A stretch of 64,000 nucleotides of DNA, from contig JBAZHC010000004.1 in assembly GCA_041652575.1 (NCBI GenBank), positions 1-64,000 of the forward strand. The letters are read 5' to 3'. The position numbers and the translations under genes were made by a program. Under the pieces are notes generated by a model, which was given only the letters and a program-made list of their open reading frames with translations, was not told the DNA's origin and searched no databases. Below are positions 34,408 through 43,682 of the stretch, in pieces. The first letter of the stretch is position 1, and every line of letters starts with the position of its first letter. The stretch comes from Phycisphaerae bacterium. GTDB lineage: Bacteria > Planctomycetota > Phycisphaerae > Sedimentisphaerales > UBA12454.

Positions 34408-36449
34408 ATAAGAAATTTGTCTTTAAATTCGCAGTTATTGTTTTTTTGTTGTCTTTGCAGGCTTTCGTACACGCCGGGGAACCAGCGGTATCCTTAATAA
34501 CGAGCAGAGATAAAATCTATAATTTTATCGATTCCGGTAAATTCTCCGAAGCTGCGACAGTGACGGAGAAGCTTATCGCAGACAACTCAAACGAGCCGTC
34601 TTTGCCAAAAACAATCTCCAATGTCGCAGATTACCATGCCAAACGATACGACTATGTCAGAGCCAGGGGATTGTATAATCGGCTGATTCAATTATATCCG
34701 CAGGACAAATGCGCAGAAGAAGCCGAGCTTAAAATGATAAAGCTCGACATTTTGGCAATGAAAGACGCCGGCAAGGAGGAAATGGCGAATGATGCTATAG
34801 AACAGTTGATAGCAAATAATTCAGGGAAACCTTATTTCGCCGGGGCCATTTATGATATTGCCCGTGAATACAGCAGGAGTCGTCAGTTCGATAAATCAAA
34901 AGATTTATACCAGAGAATGATTAAGCTCTGCCCGCAGGACAAGTTCGCAAATAAAGCAAAGACCGAACTGATGAAAGACGAGATTTACACAAAATTCGAA
35001 GATGGGAATTATTACAACATCAGTGATTTGCTACAAAATACAGCAAATTCGGACAGCGATAGTATGGCGGAAGTGCTTTATACGGCGGCCAAGAAATATA
35101 CAGAAAAGTCCGAATATGAAAAATCCAAAGTTTTATGCAGCCAAATTATTCAAACCTATCCTGATAATAAATACAGCCGAAGAGCGGAATTCTGGCTTAC
35201 GAAAAACAATATTTTGGAAAAGATTTGCATCAGCGATTTAGTTCCAGCAGATGACCTGACAGATAAACTCATAACAGAATATTCGCAGGATGCAGAAACA
35301 CCTGAGGTTTTATATGATGCCGCAGAATATTATGTTAAATGCCGTAATTATGAACGTGCAAAGAAATTATATTCACGCCTGGCATCTCTTTATCCCGAGA
35401 ACTCATATTCGTTTAACGCCTATAAGGAAGTTTCGGCAATCGATATCAGAGCGAAAATAAATGCGGGAGAATACGAGTCGGCCTACAAGGAACTCGAACA
35501 ATTCATAGATAAGTACGGGAAGGATTCAACTACAGCCAGAATATTATACTCTCTTGATAATTACTGCTGGGAAAAATGTTTGGGCAGCAACAACTACAAC
35601 CAAGTAATTCCAATTTTAGAGCTGATTTGCGATAAGCTTGGCGAATGCAATCACTACGATACAAGCGTAAATCCAAAGCTGATTTGTGACACTGCAAAAA
35701 TATGCGGAAAGATTGCGGAAGGTAAATTAGAACAAGCTCAAAACGATACAGCAAAACTCAAATTGAACTACACCAACAAAGATAATCTTCCTTTGGCATT
35801 TTACTTTATCACCAAAGAATTTTTTAAACGGGGATATGCAGAGCATGCCGAGGTAATGTGCGGAGAAATCATAAAACTTGGCGCAAATAGATATGTTATA
35901 TATTGCGACCTAATAAAATACAGTTTAAACGTCAGGTCGTGTCTGGAGAAAAATGATTTGGCCGGCGCAAAACAGGTATTTAATCAATTCAAAACAAAGT
36001 ACTCAAATTCGCCATTCGCGGAAAAAGGTCTTATCGACTTAGTCGCTGAGTTTTACGATAAAGGGTTGCGATGTGAAGGAGAAAACGGAGATGCTTATTT
36101 TAAGGAAGCAATAAAATTGTGCCAGGCAGAAAAGCTGACCGAATCTGTCGATCCGGCCGGGAAGATTCGAATTTATAAAATGCTCGGTGACAGTTTCCTG
36201 AGAACAGGCGAATATGTTAAATCGGCGGACTACTTTCAAAGGATTTTGGAATTGTATCCTGACAGCGGTTATGCCTGGAATACACAATTTATGACAGCCC
36301 AGGTTTATGAAAATATGCGCCGGGCAAAAATTATATCCGGAAATGAGGCTGACGGCAAAATCAGAATTGCCTATCAGCGGCTGCTCGAACGGTATCCAAA
36401 TTGCAAGGCTGCGCCAATAGCCCGGAAATGGCTGGAAAATCATAATTAA
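34404..36449 (+). CDS. Secreted TPR-repeat protein
   Basis: 681 residues. Signal peptide (about 1-24, LLSLQAFVHAG), then a superhelix of tetratricopeptide-like repeats over the whole length, with recurrent units of the kind YDYVRARGLYNRLIQLYPQD, QFDKSKDLYQRMIKLCPQDK, NYERAKKLYSRLASLYPENS and EYVKSADYFQRILELYPDSG. The repeats resemble the YbgF/BamD type and probably mediate protein contacts in the periplasm. There is no catalytic motif. It is translationally coupled to the leader ORF and 16 bases ahead of the RHS lipoprotein, so it may act in export or display of the RHS protein; that role is inferred. Confidence 0.8.
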   Translation: MNKKFVFKFAVIVFLLSLQAFVHAGEPAVSLITSRDKIYNFIDSGKFSEAATVTEKLIADNSNEPSLPKTISNVADYHAKRYDYVRARGLYNRLIQLYPQDKCAEEAELKMIKLDILAMKDAGKEEMANDAIEQLIANNSGKPYFAGAIYDIAREYSRSRQFDKSKDLYQRMIKLCPQDKFANKAKTELMKDEIYTKFEDGNYYNISDLLQNTANSDSDSMAEVLYTAAKKYTEKSEYEKSKVLCSQIIQTYPDNKYSRRAEFWLTKNNILEKICISDLVPADDLTDKLITEYSQDAETPEVLYDAAEYYVKCRNYERAKKLYSRLASLYPENSYSFNAYKEVSAIDIRAKINAGEYESAYKELEQFIDKYGKDSTTARILYSLDNYCWEKCLGSNNYNQVIPILELICDKLGECNHYDTSVNPKLICDTAKICGKIAEGKLEQAQNDTAKLKLNYTNKDNLPLAFYFITKEFFKRGYAEHAEVMCGEIIKLGANRYVIYCDLIKYSLNVRSCLEKNDLAGAKQVFNQFKTKYSNSPFAEKGLIDLVAEFYDKGLRCEGENGDAYFKEAIKLCQAEKLTESVDPAGKIRIYKMLGDSFLRTGEYVKSADYFQRILELYPDSGYAWNTQFMTAQVYENMRRAKIISGNEADGKIRIAYQRLLERYPNCKAAPIARKWLENHN

Positions 36450-36465
36450 AAAAAGGAACGCTCAA

Positions 36466-39400
36466 ATGAAAATTTATAGAGGATTATTAAAATTTTTCCC
36501 GGTTTTCATCATTTTAATTTTATTGCCTGTAAGTCTGCTTGCGTGCGGGGACGGAGACAGCGGCGGCGGCAGCAGCGGTAATCCGCCTGCAGCCGACAGT
36601 CCGGACCAGCAACAGGACAACAGTGAGGACCCGAATTCAAAAACGGAAGACCCCGCAATGAGTCAAAATAAGAAGGCCGACCCCGTCAATGTCTCGACAG
36701 GAAGATTTGTCTATTCAGCAACTGATTTGGTTGTTAAAGGCAGAAAGCTCGATGTTGTGATTCAGAGGTCTTATCAGAATGATTTTACAATTTCAGGAAC
36801 GGTCTATTTTACAGGAAATGCTTATGACCCAGATGGCGGCAGTATTGTTGAATATTCCTGGTATTTACCCGATGAAGCTTATGATATCAACGGTGCAACA
36901 ACAGTTGCGCTAAGCTGTAAATTCACGGTACCCGGCACATATCACTGCGCATATAGAGCAAAAAACAATAATAACATCTGGTCAACAACCACACATTTCG
37001 ATGCCATAGTCAGTCCGGACGTTAAAACGTCCCGTTTCGGATACAACTGGGATATGAATTACAATTTGAGAGCAGCCGAGGTCAATGAAACATCCATTAC
37101 CTTTTTCAACGGCCAGCTATGCCGATTAATTTATAATAAAATTAACGGTTCGAATCCCGCCAAATATATCAATACAACAAACATTTCAAATTACTTTCTA
37201 AAAGAAGCCGGCTTATTTACATTATATGAAAAATACGGGATGAAATATAAATTCGATTCCGACGGCTGTCTTTGGCGAATAGAAGACGCTTTGGGCAACG
37301 CTATCAGTTTTTCCTACACCGGAACCGGCCCATTAAAACAATTAACCACGATAACAGATGATTTAAACCGAAATATCAACTTAAACTATAACTCAGATGG
37401 TCTGCTTTGGAAGATAACAGCTTTTGACGGAATAGTATGGGAGTACGGCTATAACGACAATACCCATAATCTGACCTCGGTAAAAAATCCCGCTGATTTT
37501 GTAACGGCATATAATTATGACAGCAGGCACAATCTTACATCAATTACTGACCCCAACGGCCAAACATGGCTCGTAAATACTTATGATTCCAATGACAGAG
37601 TTATTCATCAGAAATACGGTGACGGTTATTATGATTTTACCTATGAACCCCAGTACAATCTTACTATGGTAAAAGACCGCACGGATGTTAACAGCCTTAA
37701 TTTTTATGATGACAGCAACAACATAATCAGCAATATCATATACAATGAAAACAAACAAGGCTGTTCCGCTTACTCTGCAAGAGAGTCTAAACTTATTTCT
37801 TACTGGGCGTTAGATGAGGATTTGACTTCTTCCGACTGCGGCTGTGAAAATCCCGCCATAATCACAAACGTAACCCAACTGCAGAATATAAAAAATAATC
37901 TTAGCGGCTGTTATGTCCTCGGCTGCGATATCGACGCATCTTCGACCGCAGGCGGCGCAGGTTTTGAGCCAATCGGAACTGCTTCCAATCCTTTTACAGG
38001 CTGCTTTGATGGAAGAGGCCATACGATAGACGGTCTTTTTATCAACAGGCCGACTACTGATTATGTCGGATTATTCGGCAAAATAAGTACCGGAGCAATT
38101 AAAAATCTTGATTTGACAAACATCGATATTACCGGACAAAATTACGTCGGAGGACTGGTTGGCTATTGTAATTCAGGTGCCATTGTTAAATGTTCCACAT
38201 CAGGAACAGTATCAGGTTCGACCGATGTAAACCCGCCGAGCTACACCTTAAACCCGCAATATGGCGTATGGACGGTTGTACCCTATGCCTGGCATGAGCC
38301 TCCTCCATATGATTTTTATTGGCACCATACTATGACGGCGGTTACGGCTTCGGATCAAAGCGGGCCGGTTGAGTATCGTTTCATATCCGTTTCCGGCGGC
38401 GGAAAAAACAGCGGTTGGATTACAAGCCCAACCTATACGACTTCGGCAATGCTGGCGGCAGAACATAGTGTTTACAAGGCTGAAATACGAGACCAGGCAG
38501 GAAATTATGTAGAATCTTCCTTAGTGTTTACATATCATACTTTGTACCCTCCATACGGGTGCGTTACACCCTGCAACTGCTTTAGCGGCTGTCTACATTC
38601 GGCGGGAAAAGCTGTTTGCGGCGGACTTGCGGGTTATAACAAAGGCAATTTGTCACAATGTTATTCACTTGCGGATGTTTTAGGAAACGATGGGGTTGGC
38701 GGACTGGTCGGCAAAAATGACAGCGGCGGTTCGGCGGAAAATTGTTACTCAGCCAGTTCAGTATCAGGCACAAATAATGTCGGCGGTTTTTGCGGAACAA
38801 ACAGCGGAACTATAACTTCCTGCTATTACGATTCCCAGATTTCCGGCCAATCTGATACCGGCAAAGGCACTGGAAAAACCACAGCCGAGATGATGCAGAA
38901 ATCCACTTTCAGTAATTGGGATTTTGAATACATCTGGGACATCGATGAAAACAACAGTTATCCATATTTAGCTCCGGGAATATCGATAACCGATTCAGTC
39001 GGGCAAAATAACGGCAAGGCATATCAGCCCATTTCGGCAGCAGGCAAAGTTGGCGGAGCTTTGAGGTTTAACGGCGACGGCGACAGCATACGCGTTAAAG
39101 ATGACGACATCCTTGATTTGAACAAATTTTCCATCTCTGTATGGATATATAAAGAAGCCGATACAGATTACGCAGGAATAGTTTCCAAATGCGATACCAG
39201 TTCAACAGATGGCTATAATTTTGATTTACGAGAAAACACAAGCGGCAAAATCGAGATTCGATTCTATACAGGTTCGACATTAGAAAGTGTTATCAGTGAT
39301 AATGCAGTCTCAACGGGACAATGGCACTACATAGCCGCAACCTGCAACAGCAATACCTTGCAGTTGTTCATCGACGGACAGGAAGCAGGGTCCGCCGATT

Positions 39401-42400
39401 TTATCGCAGGGCCGCCAAACACCGGCACAAAAGATTTTTATATCGGTGCTGCCTTTAACAACGGCGATATCGATATAAACAGGAGCTTTGACGGCATAAT
39501 CGATGAAGTAAAAATTTACGGCAGGACTCTGACCGAATATGAAATACAAAGACTTTATGAATTTGACGGCTGTTACGTTACAGATTACGAGCTTGACTCC
39601 AATAGAAATATTATAAGAATAATAAATCCTGCCGGCAATTGCACCGACCTGAAATACGATTCAAAAGGCAATGTTCTAAGTACCTGCCTGAAATCAAATC
39701 CCAGCATCAATGAACCGAATATTACCGCTCGTTATACTTATGATGAAAACTTCAGTCTTGTAAATACTATTACGGACGCCAGGGGAAATGTAACAATCTT
39801 TAATTACAACCAGTCAAACGGCAATCTCGAAAGCATCGCCCTGCCGCAGGTCCCAACGCCGGACGGCAACCAAAGCCCTGTTATCAGCTTTACATATAAC
39901 AGCTTCGGCCAGGTTGAAACCGCTGCCGCTCCGGATGGAATTGTTACAAGATATGTTTACTATCCCGCAATGGACATCAATGACCCGAATTGCGGCAGAC
40001 TCTGGAAAGCGATTGTCGATACGGATGAAACCGAAGGTCTTAATATAACGACCGAATATAAATACGATAAACAGGGAAACGTTATTGAAATAAAAGATGC
40101 CAATAATCAGATTACCAAATTCGCATATAATCAGCTTAACCTGCTGACGCAAATTACCGCACCATTAAATACTGTTACTAATTACGCCTATACCTCGAAT
40201 AAAATGCTTACACAGGTAACAAACGTCAGAGCAGACGCCAACGACCAGATTGAAAACTATCATTATAATATTCTCGATGACCTTGCATACACCGTCAATC
40301 CTTTGGGCAATCGCACCGATTTCAGTTACGACAAAGGGCAAAATTTAAAATCTGTTACCGATGCGGAAGACAATATTACACGATACAAATATGATATCAG
40401 GGGACTTGTATGGGAGGCAAATGATGCGAACAATAATATCACCGAATACTGCTACAACGCAAACGGTTTGCAATCGGCCATAACGGACGCCAACGGCAAT
40501 ACTACCGAATACGAATACGACGGCTTCGACAGGCTTATAATGATAACTTACCCTGATGGTTCAAATGAAACATTCACTTACGATGCGACTTCAAATATAA
40601 CAAGCTTCAAAAACCGCGGCAATCAGACCATTACTTATACTTACGATGCGCTGAATCGGGTGCGTACAAAAACCCGGCCGGGCGAACAAACACTAACATA
40701 CACCTACGATATCGCAGGCAGACTCCGCGATGTAAAGCAAGGAACAACTACCCTTGCAGGCTATGCCTATGACCGTATCGGGAGGCTTAAACAGATTGAC
40801 AAAGACAATCGAACTGTAAAATATGATTATGATATCATCGGCAGACGAACAAAACTTGTCTATCCGGATGATACGAATGTAACTTATGAATACGATGCCC
40901 TGTCCCGCCTGACAAAAATCAATTATCAGGGCGATACGATAGCTGAATACAACTATGATGAATTATCGAGAAGAACACTGCTGGCCTACGGCAACGACGC
41001 AAATATTGTATATCAGTACGATATCGGCGACAGGCTCACAAGAATAACCAATAATACAAACTCAGGCACAATCGATATCGAATACAGCCAGTACGACAAC
41101 GTTGATAACAGTTTGAATATGATAGTCAACGGCAACGAAAGCGAGTACTTCTACGACAAACTATATCAACTCATCGGCGCAGATTACGCGGCCGGCTTTG
41201 GAACGGATGCCAATTATTATTACGATGCCGTCGGAAATTGGAACCGGGTTACAGCAGGCTCGACGACGTATTATTCGCACAACAGTCTTAATCAATACAC
41301 GGCAGTCGGCGTAACTTCTTACAGTTACGACAGTAAGGGAAATTTAATAAATGACGGCACGTATAAGTATTACTATGACTGCGAAAACCGGCTGACGGAT
41401 GTAAATAGCATTGCCAACGAAAGGGTTGCTCATTATAATTATGACTTCGCAGGGAGGCGAACTGAAAAAACAACTTTCAGCGGCACAACTGTAATAATCA
41501 AATACGCCTATGACGGCGATGATTTGATTGCAGAATACAGCGAAACCGGCACGCTCATTAAAAAGTATATATACGGCCCCGGGATTGACGAGCCGGTTTG
41601 TATGATAGATGCCGCCGGCGGCGGCAGCAAATATTACTACCACTTCGACGGCCTTGGCAGTGTAGTTGCTCTTTCAAATAATAGTGGAAACACAATTGAG
41701 AAATACAGCTACGATGTATTCGGAGCGGTAACAATTCGTGATGAATATGGCTCTGTGGTCTCTGTGAGCTCTGTGGCTAATCGTTTTATGTTTACCGGCA
41801 GAGAGTACGATTCAGAAACAGGGAACTATTGTTACCGCGCCCGCTACTACAAACCGAGTATCGGCAGATTCCTGCAAACCGACCCCATCGGCTACGCAGA
41901 TGGATTAAATCTTTATGCCTATTGCAACAATAATCCTTTAAACTTTGTCGATCCGTTTGGGTTATGTAAAGAGACATTAGATAAAATTCAAACGGCTCTT
42001 GATATAGCTGGCATTTTTGACCCGACAGGTATTGTTGATTTAGTTAATGCGGTGATTTATGGGGCGCGAGGGCAGATTACTAATGCAGCCGTAGCTGGAA
42101 TCGCGATTATGCCATATGTTGGTGATACTGCCAAGGCTGGTAAATATGGTACAAAAGGCGCAAAAGCCACTAAAGCTGTTAAGGAGGGAATTTATGAATT
42201 TACTTCAAAAAGCGGCAAACCATATGTAGGTCAATCTAAACGTCTTTTAACAAGGATAAAAGAACATTTAATGAAGAAGCTTAAACCATCTCAAATAGAT
42301 AATGTTAAAGTAAAACCTATGCCCGGAAGTACAAGTTTAGAGCGAAGAATTGCAGAACAAACGAGAATTAACAAATTGGGGGGAGTGGACAAATTAGAAA

Positions 42401-42462
42401 ACATCAGAAATCCTATTAGAAAAGAAAATTGGCCGAAGTATGGTATTGATCCACCTAAATAA
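36466..42462 (+). CDS. RHS/YD-repeat lipoprotein with nested insert domains and C-terminal GIY-YIG nuclease toxin
   Basis: 1998 residues. Lipoprotein signal with lipobox LLAC (C27) and an acidic Gly/Ser linker. The RHS start region (PVNVSTGRFVYSATDLVV) is interrupted by a PKD-like domain (about 110-188) before RFGYNWDMNYN. YD repeats follow to about 440. A LamG domain begins at 443 (LISYWALDED), is broken by a GLUG helix (about 455-835) that itself contains a further domain (about 586-709), and resumes near 845 (DSVGQNNGKAYQP). YD repeats run from about 1040 to the core end, GREYDSETGNYCYRARYY ... DPFGL at 1829-1833. The 165-residue tail is a GIY-YIG endonuclease: I1909-Y1910, Y1920-V1921-G1922, R1930 and an ERR segment. 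The RHS shell is expected to encase and release the tail. The LRR gene next door is the likely antidote. Confidence 0.87.
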   Translation: MKIYRGLLKFFPVFIILILLPVSLLACGDGDSGGGSSGNPPAADSPDQQQDNSEDPNSKTEDPAMSQNKKADPVNVSTGRFVYSATDLVVKGRKLDVVIQRSYQNDFTISGTVYFTGNAYDPDGGSIVEYSWYLPDEAYDINGATTVALSCKFTVPGTYHCAYRAKNNNNIWSTTTHFDAIVSPDVKTSRFGYNWDMNYNLRAAEVNETSITFFNGQLCRLIYNKINGSNPAKYINTTNISNYFLKEAGLFTLYEKYGMKYKFDSDGCLWRIEDALGNAISFSYTGTGPLKQLTTITDDLNRNINLNYNSDGLLWKITAFDGIVWEYGYNDNTHNLTSVKNPADFVTAYNYDSRHNLTSITDPNGQTWLVNTYDSNDRVIHQKYGDGYYDFTYEPQYNLTMVKDRTDVNSLNFYDDSNNIISNIIYNENKQGCSAYSARESKLISYWALDEDLTSSDCGCENPAIITNVTQLQNIKNNLSGCYVLGCDIDASSTAGGAGFEPIGTASNPFTGCFDGRGHTIDGLFINRPTTDYVGLFGKISTGAIKNLDLTNIDITGQNYVGGLVGYCNSGAIVKCSTSGTVSGSTDVNPPSYTLNPQYGVWTVVPYAWHEPPPYDFYWHHTMTAVTASDQSGPVEYRFISVSGGGKNSGWITSPTYTTSAMLAAEHSVYKAEIRDQAGNYVESSLVFTYHTLYPPYGCVTPCNCFSGCLHSAGKAVCGGLAGYNKGNLSQCYSLADVLGNDGVGGLVGKNDSGGSAENCYSASSVSGTNNVGGFCGTNSGTITSCYYDSQISGQSDTGKGTGKTTAEMMQKSTFSNWDFEYIWDIDENNSYPYLAPGISITDSVGQNNGKAYQPISAAGKVGGALRFNGDGDSIRVKDDDILDLNKFSISVWIYKEADTDYAGIVSKCDTSSTDGYNFDLRENTSGKIEIRFYTGSTLESVISDNAVSTGQWHYIAATCNSNTLQLFIDGQEAGSADFIAGPPNTGTKDFYIGAAFNNGDIDINRSFDGIIDEVKIYGRTLTEYEIQRLYEFDGCYVTDYELDSNRNIIRIINPAGNCTDLKYDSKGNVLSTCLKSNPSINEPNITARYTYDENFSLVNTITDARGNVTIFNYNQSNGNLESIALPQVPTPDGNQSPVISFTYNSFGQVETAAAPDGIVTRYVYYPAMDINDPNCGRLWKAIVDTDETEGLNITTEYKYDKQGNVIEIKDANNQITKFAYNQLNLLTQITAPLNTVTNYAYTSNKMLTQVTNVRADANDQIENYHYNILDDLAYTVNPLGNRTDFSYDKGQNLKSVTDAEDNITRYKYDIRGLVWEANDANNNITEYCYNANGLQSAITDANGNTTEYEYDGFDRLIMITYPDGSNETFTYDATSNITSFKNRGNQTITYTYDALNRVRTKTRPGEQTLTYTYDIAGRLRDVKQGTTTLAGYAYDRIGRLKQIDKDNRTVKYDYDIIGRRTKLVYPDDTNVTYEYDALSRLTKINYQGDTIAEYNYDELSRRTLLAYGNDANIVYQYDIGDRLTRITNNTNSGTIDIEYSQYDNVDNSLNMIVNGNESEYFYDKLYQLIGADYAAGFGTDANYYYDAVGNWNRVTAGSTTYYSHNSLNQYTAVGVTSYSYDSKGNLINDGTYKYYYDCENRLTDVNSIANERVAHYNYDFAGRRTEKTTFSGTTVIIKYAYDGDDLIAEYSETGTLIKKYIYGPGIDEPVCMIDAAGGGSKYYYHFDGLGSVVALSNNSGNTIEKYSYDVFGAVTIRDEYGSVVSVSSVANRFMFTGREYDSETGNYCYRARYYKPSIGRFLQTDPIGYADGLNLYAYCNNNPLNFVDPFGLCKETLDKIQTALDIAGIFDPTGIVDLVNAVIYGARGQITNAAVAGIAIMPYVGDTAKAGKYGTKGAKATKAVKEGIYEFTSKSGKPYVGQSKRLLTRIKEHLMKKLKPSQIDNVKVKPMPGSTSLERRIAEQTRINKLGGVDKLENIRNPIRKENWPKYGIDPPK

Positions 42463-42475
42463 AAAGTGAAGGTTT

Positions 42476-43408
42476 ATGAAAAAATTTGACGTCAAACAAG
42501 GTAAATATGGCAAGAAATTGGTTTTGACTACTGGATGGTCGAAGCAGATAACAGAATACTTTCTATCTAATAAAATAAAAGAACTTGATTTGAACATTGC
42601 TTTTGGTTGGAACGATAGAGATCTAGAATTTTTAAAAGAACTAAAAGGTTTATTGTCACTAGATATTCTGGCGGGCATAAGAGAGGACATATCACCGATT
42701 CATTATTTGTCCGATTTGAAGGAGCTGACACTTCAAGTTATCCATAAAACTAAAATAGATTTTTCGTGTTTTCCAAAATTAGAGAAAGTAGGCTTAGATT
42801 GGAGTCCCAAGATAAAATCGGTATTGGAATGTAAATCCTTGAAAAGGATACTTATGTGCAAGTACAAGTCGGATAAAAGAGATTTATCGGCTTTCTCTAA
42901 TCTGCCAAATCTTGAAGAACTCTGTTTTAAAATTTGCAATATAGAAAGGATTGGTGATATATCAAATCTCAAAAATCTACAGACTCTTGAGCTGCATTGG
43001 GCCTCAAAGCTGACTTCATTAAAAGGTCTTGAAGTTCTTAAAGGACTTCAAATTTTGCACATAGATACTTGCCGCCGCGTAAACAGAATTGATGCAGTTG
43101 GAAAACTTGAGAAATTAGAAGAGTTTTATCTGCCCAATTGCAAGGATATTGAGAGCTTAAAACCAATGGCTAATCTTAAAAATCTTCGTATTTTTGAATT
43201 TCCTGACTCGACAAATATTGTAGATGGTGATTTAACTGTTTTAAAAAAATTACCAAAGCTTTCGCAAGTATGTTTTGTGGATAGACGACACTACAACCTT
43301 AAAGAAAGTGATATGCCTGGCTACCAGGAGCCGGATTGGGATGCAATGAGAAAGTCATTACTCAAAAGCGGTCTCCCGCCTGCTGCTGTGGATTATATTT
43401 TAAAATAA
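42476..43408 (+). CDS. Leucine-rich-repeat protein, probable immunity protein of the RHS nuclease
   Basis: 310 residues with no signal peptide, so cytoplasmic. It starts 13 bases behind the RHS stop with GAAGG before the ATG. Residues about 40-270 are irregular LRRs of 22-24 residues (NLPNLEELCFKICNIERIGD, ISNLKNLQTLELHWASKLTS, LEVLKGLQILHIDTCRRVNR). The C-terminal SLLKSGLPPAAVDYILK closes the fold. The composition is visibly more AT-rich than the RHS body, as is the toxin tail, suggesting they arrived together. Immunity proteins directly follow their toxin in RHS loci, and LRR proteins occur in this position elsewhere. Immunity function is inferred. Confidence 0.7.
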   Translation: MKKFDVKQGKYGKKLVLTTGWSKQITEYFLSNKIKELDLNIAFGWNDRDLEFLKELKGLLSLDILAGIREDISPIHYLSDLKELTLQVIHKTKIDFSCFPKLEKVGLDWSPKIKSVLECKSLKRILMCKYKSDKRDLSAFSNLPNLEELCFKICNIERIGDISNLKNLQTLELHWASKLTSLKGLEVLKGLQILHIDTCRRVNRIDAVGKLEKLEEFYLPNCKDIESLKPMANLKNLRIFEFPDSTNIVDGDLTVLKKLPKLSQVCFVDRRHYNLKESDMPGYQEPDWDAMRKSLLKSGLPPAAVDYILK

Positions 43409-43433
43409 TATAAATTAATTTCAAGATAGAATT

Positions 43434-43622
43434 CGCTCATTAAAAAGTATATATACGGCCCCGGCATAGATGAGCCGGTTTGTATGATAGATGTCGCCGG
43501 CGGCGGCAGCAAATATTACTACCACTTCGACGCATTTTTTCACTATAGATGACGAATTAATACTTGAAAGAAATGATTTTAAGGGTAAGCTACCGGCTAA
43601 AGGAATTGAAATCGTCTCTTAG
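43434..43622 (+). pseudogene. Orphan RHS core fragment joined to the tail of another ORF
   Basis: 43434-43532 repeats 41552-41650 of the RHS gene with about four mismatches in 99 bases; it encodes the LIKKYIYGPGIDEPVCMID stretch through YYYHFD. The match ends abruptly at the TTCGACG junction. From there another frame runs 43533-43622 (HFFTIDDELILERNDFKGKL ... IEIVS, stop TAG), which looks like the last 30 residues of a displaced toxin or immunity protein. No start codon or complete domain is present. This is the expected debris of cassette exchange by recombination in the RHS core. Confidence 0.7.
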
Positions 43623-43682
43623 TCAGAGCCGTTTTTCGCTCTATTCCTATTGATAACGCACACTCTAAAATAAGGGCACAAA

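Noticed and set aside
42181..42196. AAGGAGG followed by ATG at the start of the GIY-YIG toxin as an internal start
   Set aside because: The ATG at 42194 is out of frame with the toxin.
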